Shown: positions 1 to 8,417, counted from the stretch's first letter. The stretch is 22,084 bases of DNA from CAZHPA01 sp964533945 (GCA_964533945.1 CAZHPA010000034.1:1-22084), one strand, 5' to 3'. Numbers and translations are program-made. The notes: a model not told the origin generated them from the letters alone.

Positions 1-5
1 AATAC

Positions 6-33
6 ATTCGTTTATACATTTAACGAATATTAT
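6..33 (+). promoter_or_regulatory. Inverted repeat with possible -10 upstream of the serine hydrolase
   Basis: Seven-base arms ATTCGTT (6-12) and AACGAAT (22-28) form a perfect inverted repeat with a 9-nt spacer. It runs directly into TATTAT (28-33), a plausible -10 box. No convincing -35 lies at the right distance, and the window starts only a few bases upstream. The arrangement would suit a repressor or activator operator, but this is inference from symmetry alone. Confidence 0.3.
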
Positions 34-74
34 AAAAAATTTCAAAAAAATAAAACCAAGGAGTTATGGCATTT

Positions 75-2111
75 ATGAAAAGACTAGTTTCAGTAATATT
101 GTCAGTTGGCATTATGCTAACATCTTTGCCTGTTTTTGCGCAACCAAGCGGTGATACGTTAAAAGAAAAGGCAGAACAAATTGCTTCAACATTAGTTTCT
201 CAATATGGTGCAACAAGCGTGCAATATGCAATGATTGAAGACGGAGAAATAGTGCTTTCAGGAAGTAAGGGGGTATACGATAAAGCAGAAAACAAAGCTA
301 TCGAAAGCTATAATATGTATGGCGTTGGCTCTATTAGTAAAACTTACACCGCAGCTGCTGTAATGAAGCTTGTTGACGAAGGGAAAGTTGACATTGATAA
401 GCCATTAACTACTTATTTAAAAGATTTTAAAATGGCAGATGAAAGATATAAACAAATTACTCCAAGAATGCTTTTAAATCATTCATCTGGAATTTACGGA
501 ACACATTTTAAAAATGCCTTTTTATTTAATGACAACGACACAATAGCACACGATGATTTATTGAAAAATTTAGAAGTGCAAATATTAAAGCAAGCCCCCG
601 GCGAAGCTTCCGAATATTGCAATGATGGCTTTGCGTTACTTGAAATTTTAGTTGAACGTGTTAGCGGAATTGGTTTTACAGAATTTATAGATAAAAACTT
701 TTCACAACCGCTTCAACTTGAAAACACAAAAACACCGCTTGATGAATTTGACAAAGAAAAGCTTGCAAAAGTTTACATGCCAATGTACGATAAAGCTTTG
801 CCATTAGATACAATAAACGTAATTGGAACAGGCGGCATATATTCAACTGCAGAAGAAGTTTGTAAGTTTGCACAAATTGTTATGGGCGAAAAACCTGAAA
901 TTTTATCCGAAAAGTCAGCCTTGGCAATGCAAAGCGAAGAATACAAAAATGGTATTTGGGTTAACGACGGTGGAGAAAACATTTTCTCGTATGGACTTGG
1001 TTGGGATACAGTAAGCGGCTTCCCTCTTAGCAATTATGGCATTAAAGCGCTTTTTAAAGGCGGTGACACAATGTTGTATCATAGTGCTATAGTTGCAATT
1101 CCAGAACACAACATAGCAATGGCTGTTATGTCTTCTGGTGGAACTTCAATTTACAATTACGCATTTGCTTCAAGCATATTAGCTGAAGCTTTAAAAGAAA
1201 AAGGCGTTATTGATGAAATTAAACCAGAGAGAAAATTCGAATTGCCTGTTAAAGCGGAAATGCCAAAAGAAATGGAAAAATATTCAGGTGCATATGCTAA
1301 TGCAGGCGTTATAATAAATTTAGAAGTTAAAGACGGGCAATTAACTATCCCTCCATTGCTTGGCGGAATGGTTCCTGCACAAACGCTTACATACGTTGGA
1401 AACGGCGAATTTAAAAATAACGACGGCAACGCTACAGCATCTTTTTCAGAAGAAAAGAACGGCAAAACATATTTAAACATTAAAACATATTTAACATTGC
1501 CGGGGGTTGGTCAAGTTGCATGGGCATATTTCGATAGCCAAAAACTAGTTCCTAATGCAATTGATGAAAATATAGCAAGTGTTTGGAATGAAAGAAACAA
1601 CGATACATACTATATAGTTGATGATAAAGCAACTTCGCAAATATACTTTATTCCTTCTTTATCGCCTTCGAAATTAACTGTTGACACAGAAAACGGCTAT
1701 GCTTTCGGTGGGTCTAAAATTGTGGATGAAAACAATGCTGTTAACGTATTAAGATTTAGAGAAGCAACAGATTTAAAGTTTTTTAAAGAAAACGATGCTG
1801 AATATTTAAAAGCAAGAGGCTATACATTTATTAATTCGGAAAATATACCAACAATTTTTGGCGGCGAACGTTCTATTTGCACAATACAACAAAACGGTTT
1901 TGTAAGATATTGTAAAGTTGGAGAAACTTCTGTTGGCAAAACTATGAAAGTTAAAATACCAGAAGGCGCAGCATTTGCTGTATACGATGAAAACAACATT
2001 TGTGTAAACTTTACAACAGTAAGCGGCAACGATACAACTGTTTTACCTGCAAACGGAATGATTGCTTTTATAGGGAATATTGGGGATGTATTCGAAATTA
2101 CTTTAAACTAG
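75..2111 (+). CDS. Secreted serine hydrolase of the beta-lactamase class C / penicillin-binding (PBP4*, AmpC-like) family
   Basis: The protein begins with a Sec signal peptide (MKR, a hydrophobic run, then VFA-Q around residues 22-24). A class C beta-lactamase-type domain follows: the SxxK motif SISK has nucleophile Ser86 and Lys89, and the YxN motif is Tyr-Cys-Asn at 181-183. The third motif, normally HxG/KTG, reads as Lys-Gly-Gly in the context LFKGGDT. About 280 C-terminal residues form an accessory domain I cannot name. The family acts outside the membrane on peptides, D-Ala-containing muropeptides or esters; the substrate cannot be told from sequence. The ATG at 75 is preferred over the in-frame ATG at 66, because AAGGAG (58-63) is only 2 nt from the latter but 11 nt from 75, and the protein then starts with the typical charged signal-peptide N-terminus. 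The gene appears monocistronic. Confidence 0.85.
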   Translation: MKRLVSVILSVGIMLTSLPVFAQPSGDTLKEKAEQIASTLVSQYGATSVQYAMIEDGEIVLSGSKGVYDKAENKAIESYNMYGVGSISKTYTAAAVMKLVDEGKVDIDKPLTTYLKDFKMADERYKQITPRMLLNHSSGIYGTHFKNAFLFNDNDTIAHDDLLKNLEVQILKQAPGEASEYCNDGFALLEILVERVSGIGFTEFIDKNFSQPLQLENTKTPLDEFDKEKLAKVYMPMYDKALPLDTINVIGTGGIYSTAEEVCKFAQIVMGEKPEILSEKSALAMQSEEYKNGIWVNDGGENIFSYGLGWDTVSGFPLSNYGIKALFKGGDTMLYHSAIVAIPEHNIAMAVMSSGGTSIYNYAFASSILAEALKEKGVIDEIKPERKFELPVKAEMPKEMEKYSGAYANAGVIINLEVKDGQLTIPPLLGGMVPAQTLTYVGNGEFKNNDGNATASFSEEKNGKTYLNIKTYLTLPGVGQVAWAYFDSQKLVPNAIDENIASVWNERNNDTYYIVDDKATSQIYFIPSLSPSKLTVDTENGYAFGGSKIVDENNAVNVLRFREATDLKFFKENDAEYLKARGYTFINSENIPTIFGGERSICTIQQNGFVRYCKVGETSVGKTMKVKIPEGAAFAVYDENNICVNFTTVSGNDTTVLPANGMIAFIGNIGDVFEITLN

Positions 2112-2205
2112 TTTTAACTGAAATTAAGAAAAGGCTTTCTGTTGCAGAATTTACAGAGCATAGGAAATATTGTAGACATATTAGAAATTAATTTGAACTA
2201 GTTTT
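2071..2205 (+). repeat. Degenerate tandem copy of the serine hydrolase 3' end
   Basis: Bases 2071-2115 and 2161-2205 align without gaps, 37 of 45 identical by eye, exactly 90 bp apart. The first copy encodes the last residues of the serine hydrolase (IGNIGDVFEITLN and stop). The second, translated in the matching frame, gives IGNIVDILEINLN and stop. Similarity continues a short way past both stops (GTTTT, then AACTGAA). The second copy has no start or upstream coding sequence, so it looks like the stub of a lost paralogue or a small partial duplication. Confidence 0.75.
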
Positions 2206-2235
2206 TTAACTGAAGAATTTGCAGAACAAAATAAC

Positions 2236-2268
2236 AAAGCCGACATCACATAAAATGATGCCGGCTTT
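2236..2268 (-). terminator. Terminator of the rpsF-ssb-rpsR operon, possibly bidirectional
   Basis: A 13-bp stem joins 2236-2248 and 2256-2268 around a 7-nt loop. On the minus strand all 13 positions pair, one of them as G-U, and a U-rich tract follows. On the plus strand that position is an A-C mismatch. It lies just past the rpsR stop codon and may also end the serine hydrolase transcript. Confidence 0.8.
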
Positions 2269-2276
2269 TGGTATTA

Positions 2277-2507
2277 TTAGTCTTGTGTAAATGCCATAAG
2301 CGCCATGTGTCTGGCACGTTTAACTGCAACAGTTAATGCGCGTTGATGTTTTGCGCAATTTCCCGATATTCTGCGAGGCAAAATTTTGCTTCTTTCTGAA
2401 ACGAATTTTCTAAGCTTTGCAATATCTTTGTAATCAATTGTATTTATTTTATCTGCACAAAAAGTACAAACACGTTTTTTTCTGCGTCCACGTTTTTTTT
2501 GAATCAT
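2277..2507 (-). CDS. rpsR: 30S ribosomal protein S18
   Basis: The 76-residue length and sequence are typical of bS18. It has a basic N-terminus (KKRGRRKKRVC), a Cys-x-x-Cys (CTFC), the segment IDYKDIAKLRKFVSERSKILPRR, and the C-terminal KHQRALTVAVKRARHMALM region; I saw these by eye. S18 binds 16S rRNA with S6 on the small-subunit platform. The CxxC indicates a zinc-binding (C+) form, although only this one pair is obvious. The gene is the last of rpsF-ssb-rpsR, 45 nt after ssb, with an AAAGGAGG-type ribosome binding site before its ATG and a strong terminator immediately after it. Confidence 0.97.
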   Translation of the reverse strand: MIQKKRGRRKKRVCTFCADKINTIDYKDIAKLRKFVSERSKILPRRISGNCAKHQRALTVAVKRARHMALMAFTQD

Positions 2508-2552
2508 TTTAAAAACGCCTCCTTTCCATTTTCTATAGCTTGCAATATATAA

Positions 2553-3014
2553 TTAAAATGGTAAATCTGAATCGTCAATGCTTTGGTCTATATTCATTCC
2601 GAAATCATCTGCATCATCAAAAGAATTAAACGACGACTTGTTTTGATTGCCTTGATTCATAGGTTGTGATGAGCGGCGGTTTTCAAATGATGCTTTGCTT
2701 TCCGCAAATTCTTGCTCGTCAACAATAACTTCAACGCCATATCGTTTTTGTCCTGTTTGCTTATCGTCCCAGCTGCTTGTACGCAAGCTTCCCGAAATGG
2801 CAATTCTCATTCCTTTTTTAAAATATCTTTCAGCAAATTCCGCGCTTTTTCCGAAAACAACGCAATTTATAAAATCGGCTTCTGGCTCGCCTTCTTTTTT
2901 AAAGCGCCTGCTAACGGCAATTGCGTATCTTGCAACAGCTATTGGTTCTGCACTTTGAGAATATCTAATTTCAGGGTCGCGGGCTAAATGCCCCATTAAA
3001 ACTACTTTGTTCAT
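2553..3014 (-). CDS. ssb: Single-stranded DNA-binding protein
   Basis: The protein has 153 residues. Residues 1 to about 108 form the SSB OB-fold, with the family N-terminus MNKVVLMGHLARDPEIRY, the INCVVFGKSAEFAERYFKKG segment, and the strand ending in GVEVIVDEQEF. A Gln/Asn/Ser-rich linker follows. The acidic tail DDSDLPF matches the conserved C-terminal tip that recruits replication and repair enzymes. The ATG is preceded by AAGGAGGG. It sits between rpsF and rpsR, the usual order in Bacillota, with 12 nt separating it from rpsF, so translation of the three is probably coordinated. Confidence 0.97.
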   Translation of the reverse strand: MNKVVLMGHLARDPEIRYSQSAEPIAVARYAIAVSRRFKKEGEPEADFINCVVFGKSAEFAERYFKKGMRIAISGSLRTSSWDDKQTGQKRYGVEVIVDEQEFAESKASFENRRSSQPMNQGNQNKSSFNSFDDADDFGMNIDQSIDDSDLPF

Positions 3015-3026
3015 CTAAAACCCTCC

Positions 3027-3314
3027 TTATGCTTCTTGACGGATTGTTAAAAAGCGAAGCACATTTTCTCTAATGCGCAAACGGCTTTCAATTTCAGAAG
3101 GAGCATCTGCTTCTGATGTGAATGTTATAAAACTATAAAAGCCGTCGGTTTGTTTTTGAATTTCATATGCAAGCCGTCTTTTTCCCCAATCATCGACTTT
3201 TTCAATTGTTCCATTAAATCTTTCGATTAAACCATGGATTTTTTCAATTTCAGTCTTTCTTGCTTCTTCATCTAAAGTTGCTTTAATTATTATAGCCAGT
3301 TCGTATTTATTCAC
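3027..3314 (-). CDS. rpsF: 30S ribosomal protein S6
   Basis: The 95-residue protein has the bS6 pattern: MNKYELAIIIKATLDEE at the N-terminus, the central VDDWGKRRLAYEIQKQTDGFY block, and LRIRENVLRFLTIR near the end. S6 dimerises with S18 on 16S rRNA. The start codon is GTG at 3314-3312, supported by AAAGGAGG at 3330-3323, 8 nt upstream. It is the first gene of the operon, with a sigma-70-type promoter about 105 nt upstream. The leader of roughly 95 nt could hold an S6:S18-binding autoregulatory RNA, as known in other bacteria, but I could not fold a convincing one. Confidence 0.96.
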   Translation of the reverse strand: MNKYELAIIIKATLDEEARKTEIEKIHGLIERFNGTIEKVDDWGKRRLAYEIQKQTDGFYSFITFTSEADAPSEIESRLRIRENVLRFLTIRQEA

Positions 3315-3418
3315 GAGTTACACCTCCTTTTGGACATTAGACCCTTTTTCCTTTGATTTTAGGTTAAAAACAAAAACCAAAAAACCATAAAAAAGAGTAA
3401 GGAATCATACAAGTATCT

Positions 3419-3447
3419 ATAATAGCATAGTGTATTTTAAAATACAA
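3419..3447 (-). promoter_or_regulatory. Sigma-70 (SigA) promoter of rpsF-ssb-rpsR
   Basis: On the minus strand a -35 TTGTAT (3447-3442) and a -10 TATTAT (3424-3419) are separated by exactly 17 nt. Transcription would start near 3412 and give a leader of about 95 nt. Confidence 0.7.
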
Positions 3448-3467
3448 TACCAAATTTTCTAAATTTT

Positions 3468-3508
3468 CTAAAAATAAAGAAAAACTCCTAAAATTTATTT
3501 TTTAGGAG
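3468..3508 (-). terminator. Terminator of the MurJ-like operon, overlapping the stop codon
   Basis: A perfect 9-bp stem pairs 3500-3508 (CTCCTAAAA on the minus strand) with 3485-3493, around a 6-nt loop. A U-rich tract (TTTTTCTTTATTTTT) follows at 3484-3468. The TAG stop of the flippase gene (3490-3488) lies in the descending arm. Confidence 0.9.
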
Positions 3509-4999
3509 AAAATTAGCCTTTAGCAAATAGGTTATTAAAAAATATATTACAACCCCCGACAAAATAGGAACAAACAATTTAATTGCTCTAAATACAAAAC
3601 CATTTTGAAGCACGTTTCCCAAAAACAAAACTTCAAAATATAGCACTAAAAACATAACAACTGCTGCAAGTAAACATTTAACAAAAACCGGAAACAGTTG
3701 TTTTAAAAATCCTTCTGCCTTTTTGTTCATTATAAAAAGCAGCACCAAAACACCAAACGTACTTGAAAGCGAAAACGAAATTGGCATTGCCAAAATGCCA
3801 AGCATGTTAATTAAAGTTAGGCTAAATACAACGTTTAAGCTCATTATTAAAACACCAACAAGCCCGGATATTTTAGCATTTCCTTGCGAATAAAACGCTC
3901 TATCCAAAACTTCTTTAAAGCCCAATGCACAAATGCCCAATGAATAAAGCCCTAATAACTGCCCTGATAAAATAACGTCTGATTGAGTAACTTTCCCCCA
4001 ATTTGTTAAAAGGTTAAATATTTCGTACCTAATTGAAATAAACCCAAATGTTGCAGGAAGCAGTAAGAAAATTAAAAGACTGCTAACGTTGCCAAGCGTT
4101 TTTTTATACTCATTAATATTCTTGCTTGCCCAAAGAGTTGTAAATTTAGGGTAATATACAGAAGTTAAAGAATATACAAACGTTAATATTGAAATTACAA
4201 CTAAATTCTGAACGTTTTGCATTAGTGTAACGCTGTTAAACTTTGTGGCTAATGTTGCATTGAAAATAGTATTAATTTGGTACGCCGAAACCCCAAGCAA
4301 TACAGGCAATATTAGCTTTGTGCATTTAATTATATGTTCATTTTTAAAGTCGAAAGATGGCTTAAACCTATAACCTGTTTTAATTACGGAAGGCAAAAGT
4401 ATTACAGCTTGCATAGATAAACCTAAAAATGTTGCAAACAAAAGCCCTGTTACGCCGAATTTCTCTCCAAAAATAAGTACATATCCCATTGTAATTAGGC
4501 TTGTAGGTATACTAACGGCAGCAGAAAGCTTAAATTTGCCATGGGATTGCAAAATACCTTGAAAAATAAACGTTAAGCCATACGTTAGCATAACAGGCAT
4601 TAAAACACGTATTGAAAAAACGGCATAGTCATATAGTTCTAGTTTACTAAGTTTAACTAAAACAGGCGCAAATATAATTCCAATTAAGATTAAAGCTAAA
4701 ATTAAAATCGATGATATAGAAATTACGTCATCTAAAAACTTTTTTGCCTCGTTATTTTGTTTTTTGGCTAAAAGCGACGAATAAATTGGAACAACAACTG
4801 TTGTTAAAAGCGTTCCAATGCAAGTAAATATAGTGTTAGGCATAGTTAATGCATATGAATATATGTTTAAATATGGGTCTTTTGCGCCGTAAAATGACAT
4901 ATAAAGCTGTATGCTAATAAGCGTAAGAACTCTTGCAACTAATGTTATTGCTGTTACAGAAAATACTGTTAATGTTATATTTTTACTAATAAAATTCAC
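3488..4999 (-). CDS. MurJ/MviN-family (MOP superfamily) polytopic flippase, divergent
   Basis: The 503-residue protein has about 13-14 hydrophobic segments and the MurJ-type N-terminus: an ARVLTLIS first helix, a MPNTIF turn where MurJ has KLPNLLR, then VVPIYSSLLAK. Length and layout match lipid II flippases. Aligned by eye with E. coli MurJ, however, the functionally important charged residues (Arg24-Asp25, Asp39, Arg52 and Arg270 in E. coli numbering) fall on uncharged residues, for example ISI for ARD and FT for RR. It may therefore move a different lipid-linked substrate, or be a paralogue of the true MurJ. The start is GTG at 4999-4997, behind a weak AGCAGG site, 18 nt after the glycosidase gene. 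It is the last gene of a three-gene envelope operon ending at a strong terminator. Confidence 0.8.
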   Translation of the reverse strand: MNFISKNITLTVFSVTAITLVARVLTLISIQLYMSFYGAKDPYLNIYSYALTMPNTIFTCIGTLLTTVVVPIYSSLLAKKQNNEAKKFLDDVISISSILILALILIGIIFAPVLVKLSKLELYDYAVFSIRVLMPVMLTYGLTFIFQGILQSHGKFKLSAAVSIPTSLITMGYVLIFGEKFGVTGLLFATFLGLSMQAVILLPSVIKTGYRFKPSFDFKNEHIIKCTKLILPVLLGVSAYQINTIFNATLATKFNSVTLMQNVQNLVVISILTFVYSLTSVYYPKFTTLWASKNINEYKKTLGNVSSLLIFLLLPATFGFISIRYEIFNLLTNWGKVTQSDVILSGQLLGLYSLGICALGFKEVLDRAFYSQGNAKISGLVGVLIMSLNVVFSLTLINMLGILAMPISFSLSSTFGVLVLLFIMNKKAEGFLKQLFPVFVKCLLAAVVMFLVLYFEVLFLGNVLQNGFVFRAIKLFVPILSGVVIYFLITYLLKANFLLKNKF

Positions 5000-5017
5000 C
5001 TGCTTAATTTCAAAATA

Positions 5018-7804
5018 TTATTTAATTTCATATTTAATGTCATTTCCCGAAATTCTAAATCTAAGAATACCGAAGCCTTCATAATTTTCTGTTTTGTCGC
5101 CTTTAAAAAGTCCGCCCAAATTAATATATCTAATTTTATCTTTAACGTTAATAGATGGCGTTGTTCCTTCTGTTGAAACAACAAAAACGTTTTTTCCAAG
5201 CTCTTTCAAAACATCATGCAAAAGCATATATTCCTTAGTTACGCTAAAATTAAGAGGGCTTTTGTCCATTACAATAATAACATGAGAAGCGCCCGAATTT
5301 GCAATATCTTTTTCAAACCGACTCCATTGCGTTACATCTGTTGACATTAAGCCGCCTTTTGCAGCGCTCATATAAATAATTAAAGTGTTGTCTTTGCCTT
5401 GTACATGATAGCCACCGCCCCATTTGCTTGCCTTAACTCCTATATCATAATCTATATCTGAAGTTCCTGCAAAAATTGCAAAAGTGCTGCCTTCTTTTAG
5501 CTTTGTAATTGCCTTGTTTTGTATTTCACTGTATTTTTCAGGTTTTTCGCTGCCATTAATAGCAATATCTCCGCAAACGGTTATGTCGAACGAATTAGGC
5601 ATCGACTCATTTGCTAAATCTGCTTTTAAATTGTCACGATATAGCGTTGAGGCTGAATGTTCCAATGGTTTGTGTTCGATTAATACATCGCCCGATAAAT
5701 CTGCAAAATGCAACCTGCTGGTATATGTGCTTGCAGATGACACAGCTGCAACATAAACTTTTTCAAGATATACTGGATATTTAACGTTATATGGCAAGTT
5801 TGCTGTAACTTGCTTCCAGCCTTCCCAAGAAATTTCTTTTGCCAAATCAATAACAAAATCATTTCCGCTGCTATCTAAAATTTTAGCCCTAAGCCAATTG
5901 TTTGAGTTATCGCCATATACGTGAAGTGTTATGCTTTTTGGGTTATCTTTAAGCAAAAGCGGTTGTTCAAAACCTACATATGCCGCTTGAGTTATTTCAC
6001 TAACGTCAAATTTATATTCAAGCGTTGTACATTCCCTTTCTTCTTGTTTTCCAATCCAAACATCTCCGCCTACCATGTCGGGGTATTTTGAAAAATATAA
6101 TGGTAAAACGCCGCTGAAAGAATAAATTGGAACCATTTTATAGCCGACATTAACGTCTATATAACAAACAACATCACCAACAGAACATTTAATATAGCCT
6201 GCCCCTGTGCTGTCGGCAACAAATGTATCACCTTCCATATGCCCTCTTTCAGAAGGAAAAACTTCATACTTAACACCGCCATAAACATAAGCTGATATGC
6301 CATCTTTGCTAATTCCGTTAAATGAAAGCTGAGTTTTGCCCGAAACACCGGCGTTAATTTTGGAAACATTAGGCATAAGAGCCGCCATATTTAAGCTATT
6401 TAATTTTGCAGAACCCGAAAGCTGTTCATAATTTGCCGAAAATGTAATTTCGCCAAGCTTGCTTGGGTAAAAAAGCCCATCTTTAAATTCGCCTTCGCTG
6501 TCTGTAAAGCTAACTACAAGCTTAGACTTTTCTAATTCAATTTCATTATAGTATTCTCCGCTTCCAAAAACTTTAACGGGAACGCCTGTACCCTTAAATA
6601 CATTAACGTTTTGCGGTTTAACGGTTAAAGCTTTAATTTCAGAACTTTGTGGCGCTTCGATAAAAATGCCAAGCGCATTTGCAACTTTGCGCTCTGTTCC
6701 ACCTGAAGGAGTATTAACTACCGAAACGGTTTTTTCTCCAAGTTTTTTAACCCCCATAGCGCTAGAACCGCCACCATCTAAGTGCATTGCGTTGTATGCT
6801 CCGTATTTTAACATTAAAGATGCAAGCTCGTCGTGCGTTGCCCCAATACTATGCGTTCTGCCATCGGCAACAAGCATAATAATTTCGTTGTTTTCTTTAT
6901 TAAAACCAATTGCTGTTCTTGGCGCTGTTCCTTGCGCAACGTAACCGCTGTCAATTACAATTTGCCCGTTGCTTAAAAGTTTCCCTGCACCTCCAATTGC
7001 CGATTGCATCGCTTCATAGTCTATAGATGCCGAAACTTTAATTTTGCATTTATCGCCAACTTTAACAGATGATATGTTGTTGTCAGTTAAAATTACATAG
7101 CCGTTTTCGGGAACTTCAACATTTTCGCCTTTTTGCGAAATATAAGACACGGCATCATTTTCAACAACAATTCTATAAAAACTTGCTAACCTGTCCCATT
7201 TTTGAAGCAGTTTTGTTGAAAACATAGCGTTTCTGTCTATATATATAGCACCATCGTAATTTGGTACTTTGTTGTAACCTACAACTTTTATATTTTCGGC
7301 ACCGTTATTTTCAAAGCGTATATTTGTTTTTAAGTAATCTATAAAAGGGTTGCCACTGTTATCTATAAAAAATGTTGCGTAATTGTTTTTTCCTGTGTTC
7401 ATAAATATGTCTGTTGAAACAAGCGTTCCATCTTTAACAACTGCCCCAACTGTGTTTGAATAGTCGCCTGCAATATCAAAAAAATCTCCGTTTGTTCCTG
7501 CAATAGCGCCGTTATCGGTTAATAATTTAGATGTTTTTTCTTTTAACCCATAATCAACAGCTGATTGCGCCGGTTTTATTTTTATGTATGGGTCTTTTAG
7601 CGGTGCTTTTAAAACATATACATCAAGCAAGCCTTTATTTGTAACAATTCTGTTTGATTCATATGTTATTCCTTTTCCGATTGTTTCTTTTGTTGCTTTT
7701 TCGTAGAAAAATGTTGCTGCGTGTGCTGGTGTTAGGCTTGATGTAAACGCTACAACAACGGTACAAAGCAAGCTTGCCACTCTTTTTATTGTTTTAAATT
7801 TCAT
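5018..7804 (-). CDS. Secreted phosphodiester glycosidase (NAGPA-type) domain protein with degraded metallophosphatase-like C-terminus
   Basis: The 928-residue protein has a signal peptide (cleavage near AHA-A, about residue 29). Residues ~50-385 form a phosphodiester glycosidase domain (NAGPA/DUF2233), with NGDFF at 105-109, RTAIGF from 296, the ADGR strand around 313-316 and HLDGGGSS at 341-348. Residues ~390-570 look like Ig-like beta modules, and ~575-735 like a galactose-binding jelly roll. Residues ~745-928 resemble a calcineurin-type metallophosphoesterase. There the first Asp of GDI remains, but the expected Asp-His, Gly-Asp and His-x-Pro ligands read GDIAI, GTSD and DKSP, so metal binding is probably lost. 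Family members cleave phosphodiester-linked sugars, plausibly on wall or capsule polymers; that substrate is inference. The start overlaps the upstream stop by 4 nt (ATGA), implying coupled translation. Confidence 0.85.
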   Translation of the reverse strand: MKFKTIKRVASLLCTVVVAFTSSLTPAHAATFFYEKATKETIGKGITYESNRIVTNKGLLDVYVLKAPLKDPYIKIKPAQSAVDYGLKEKTSKLLTDNGAIAGTNGDFFDIAGDYSNTVGAVVKDGTLVSTDIFMNTGKNNYATFFIDNSGNPFIDYLKTNIRFENNGAENIKVVGYNKVPNYDGAIYIDRNAMFSTKLLQKWDRLASFYRIVVENDAVSYISQKGENVEVPENGYVILTDNNISSVKVGDKCKIKVSASIDYEAMQSAIGGAGKLLSNGQIVIDSGYVAQGTAPRTAIGFNKENNEIIMLVADGRTHSIGATHDELASLMLKYGAYNAMHLDGGGSSAMGVKKLGEKTVSVVNTPSGGTERKVANALGIFIEAPQSSEIKALTVKPQNVNVFKGTGVPVKVFGSGEYYNEIELEKSKLVVSFTDSEGEFKDGLFYPSKLGEITFSANYEQLSGSAKLNSLNMAALMPNVSKINAGVSGKTQLSFNGISKDGISAYVYGGVKYEVFPSERGHMEGDTFVADSTGAGYIKCSVGDVVCYIDVNVGYKMVPIYSFSGVLPLYFSKYPDMVGGDVWIGKQEERECTTLEYKFDVSEITQAAYVGFEQPLLLKDNPKSITLHVYGDNSNNWLRAKILDSSGNDFVIDLAKEISWEGWKQVTANLPYNVKYPVYLEKVYVAAVSSASTYTSRLHFADLSGDVLIEHKPLEHSASTLYRDNLKADLANESMPNSFDITVCGDIAINGSEKPEKYSEIQNKAITKLKEGSTFAIFAGTSDIDYDIGVKASKWGGGYHVQGKDNTLIIYMSAAKGGLMSTDVTQWSRFEKDIANSGASHVIIVMDKSPLNFSVTKEYMLLHDVLKELGKNVFVVSTEGTTPSINVKDKIRYINLGGLFKGDKTENYEGFGILRFRISGNDIKYEIK

Positions 7805-8364
7805 TTTATCTCGTATTCCCCTTTAATAATAAACCACGCATCAGTAATTGCTTTAGCGCCTCGCCCATCGTGACGTGGAATAATTAACAAATTGTTTATT
7901 GTAATTCTGTTACCGTTTAAAAGTTCTTTTCCGTCCGTTACGTTAACAATGCCGTTTTGTCCGGGGCAAACTGCTGAAGCAGTGCCGCTTCTTAAAATTA
8001 TTTCTGTTCCTTCAAAGCCAGTAATTATTTGACCTTTAGATGCACTAACAGGAACGTATTTCATTCCTTCCTCATTTAAAAGCTGCAATTCTTTCATAAT
8101 TTCAGAAATAATTTCTTCCTTTTCTGCTTTAGTTATTTTGTTTACTGTTTCTTGTGAAGACGAATTTTCGCTATCGGTTGTTCCTTTTTCTTTGAAGTTT
8201 TCAGATATTAAATGCAAAATCTGTTCTACTCTGTCATCAACATAACTTTGCGAAACAAGTGGGTCTTCTACTGTTCCCGGCTGAATTGTTGCGGCATAAA
8301 TTTTATTCATTGTTAAAGTTAACAGCATTAAAATGCTTGCGGTTGCCAAATATTTGTATTTCAT
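7801..8364 (-). CDS. Small secreted or anchored protein of unknown function
   Basis: The 187-residue protein starts with a hydrophobic segment (residues ~4-24) ending in YAA, a likely signal peptide or anchor. Residues ~40-100 are charged and helical, probably coiled-coil, with a Ser/Glu-rich linker. Residues ~100-187 form a compact Gly-rich domain (VPVSASKGQIITGFEG, RSGTASAVCPG, NLLIIPRHDGRG). I recall similar C-terminal segments in uncharacterised clostridial proteins but know no function. The ATG has AAAGGGG about 8 nt upstream. It is the first gene of the operon with the glycosidase and MurJ-like flippase, and overlaps the former by 4 nt, which points to a shared envelope role. Confidence 0.75.
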   Translation of the reverse strand: MKYKYLATASILMLLTLTMNKIYAATIQPGTVEDPLVSQSYVDDRVEQILHLISENFKEKGTTDSENSSSQETVNKITKAEKEEIISEIMKELQLLNEEGMKYVPVSASKGQIITGFEGTEIILRSGTASAVCPGQNGIVNVTDGKELLNGNRITINNLLIIPRHDGRGAKAITDAWFIIKGEYEIK

Positions 8365-8388
8365 GCAGTCATCCCCTTTTAGCTTTAT

Positions 8389-8417
8389 ATTTTAAATTGT
8401 TTTAAACTACTTGTCAA
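8389..8417 (-). promoter_or_regulatory. Sigma-70 promoter of the secreted protein-glycosidase-flippase operon
   Basis: On the minus strand a consensus -35 TTGACA (8417-8412) is followed, after exactly 17 nt, by a -10 TAAAAT (8394-8389). The leader to the ATG at 8364 is short, about 20 nt. Confidence 0.8.

Noticed and set aside
66..74. Upstream ATG for the serine hydrolase
   Set aside because: Only 2 nt from the ribosome binding site; the ATG at 75 has workable spacing and gives the usual signal-peptide start.
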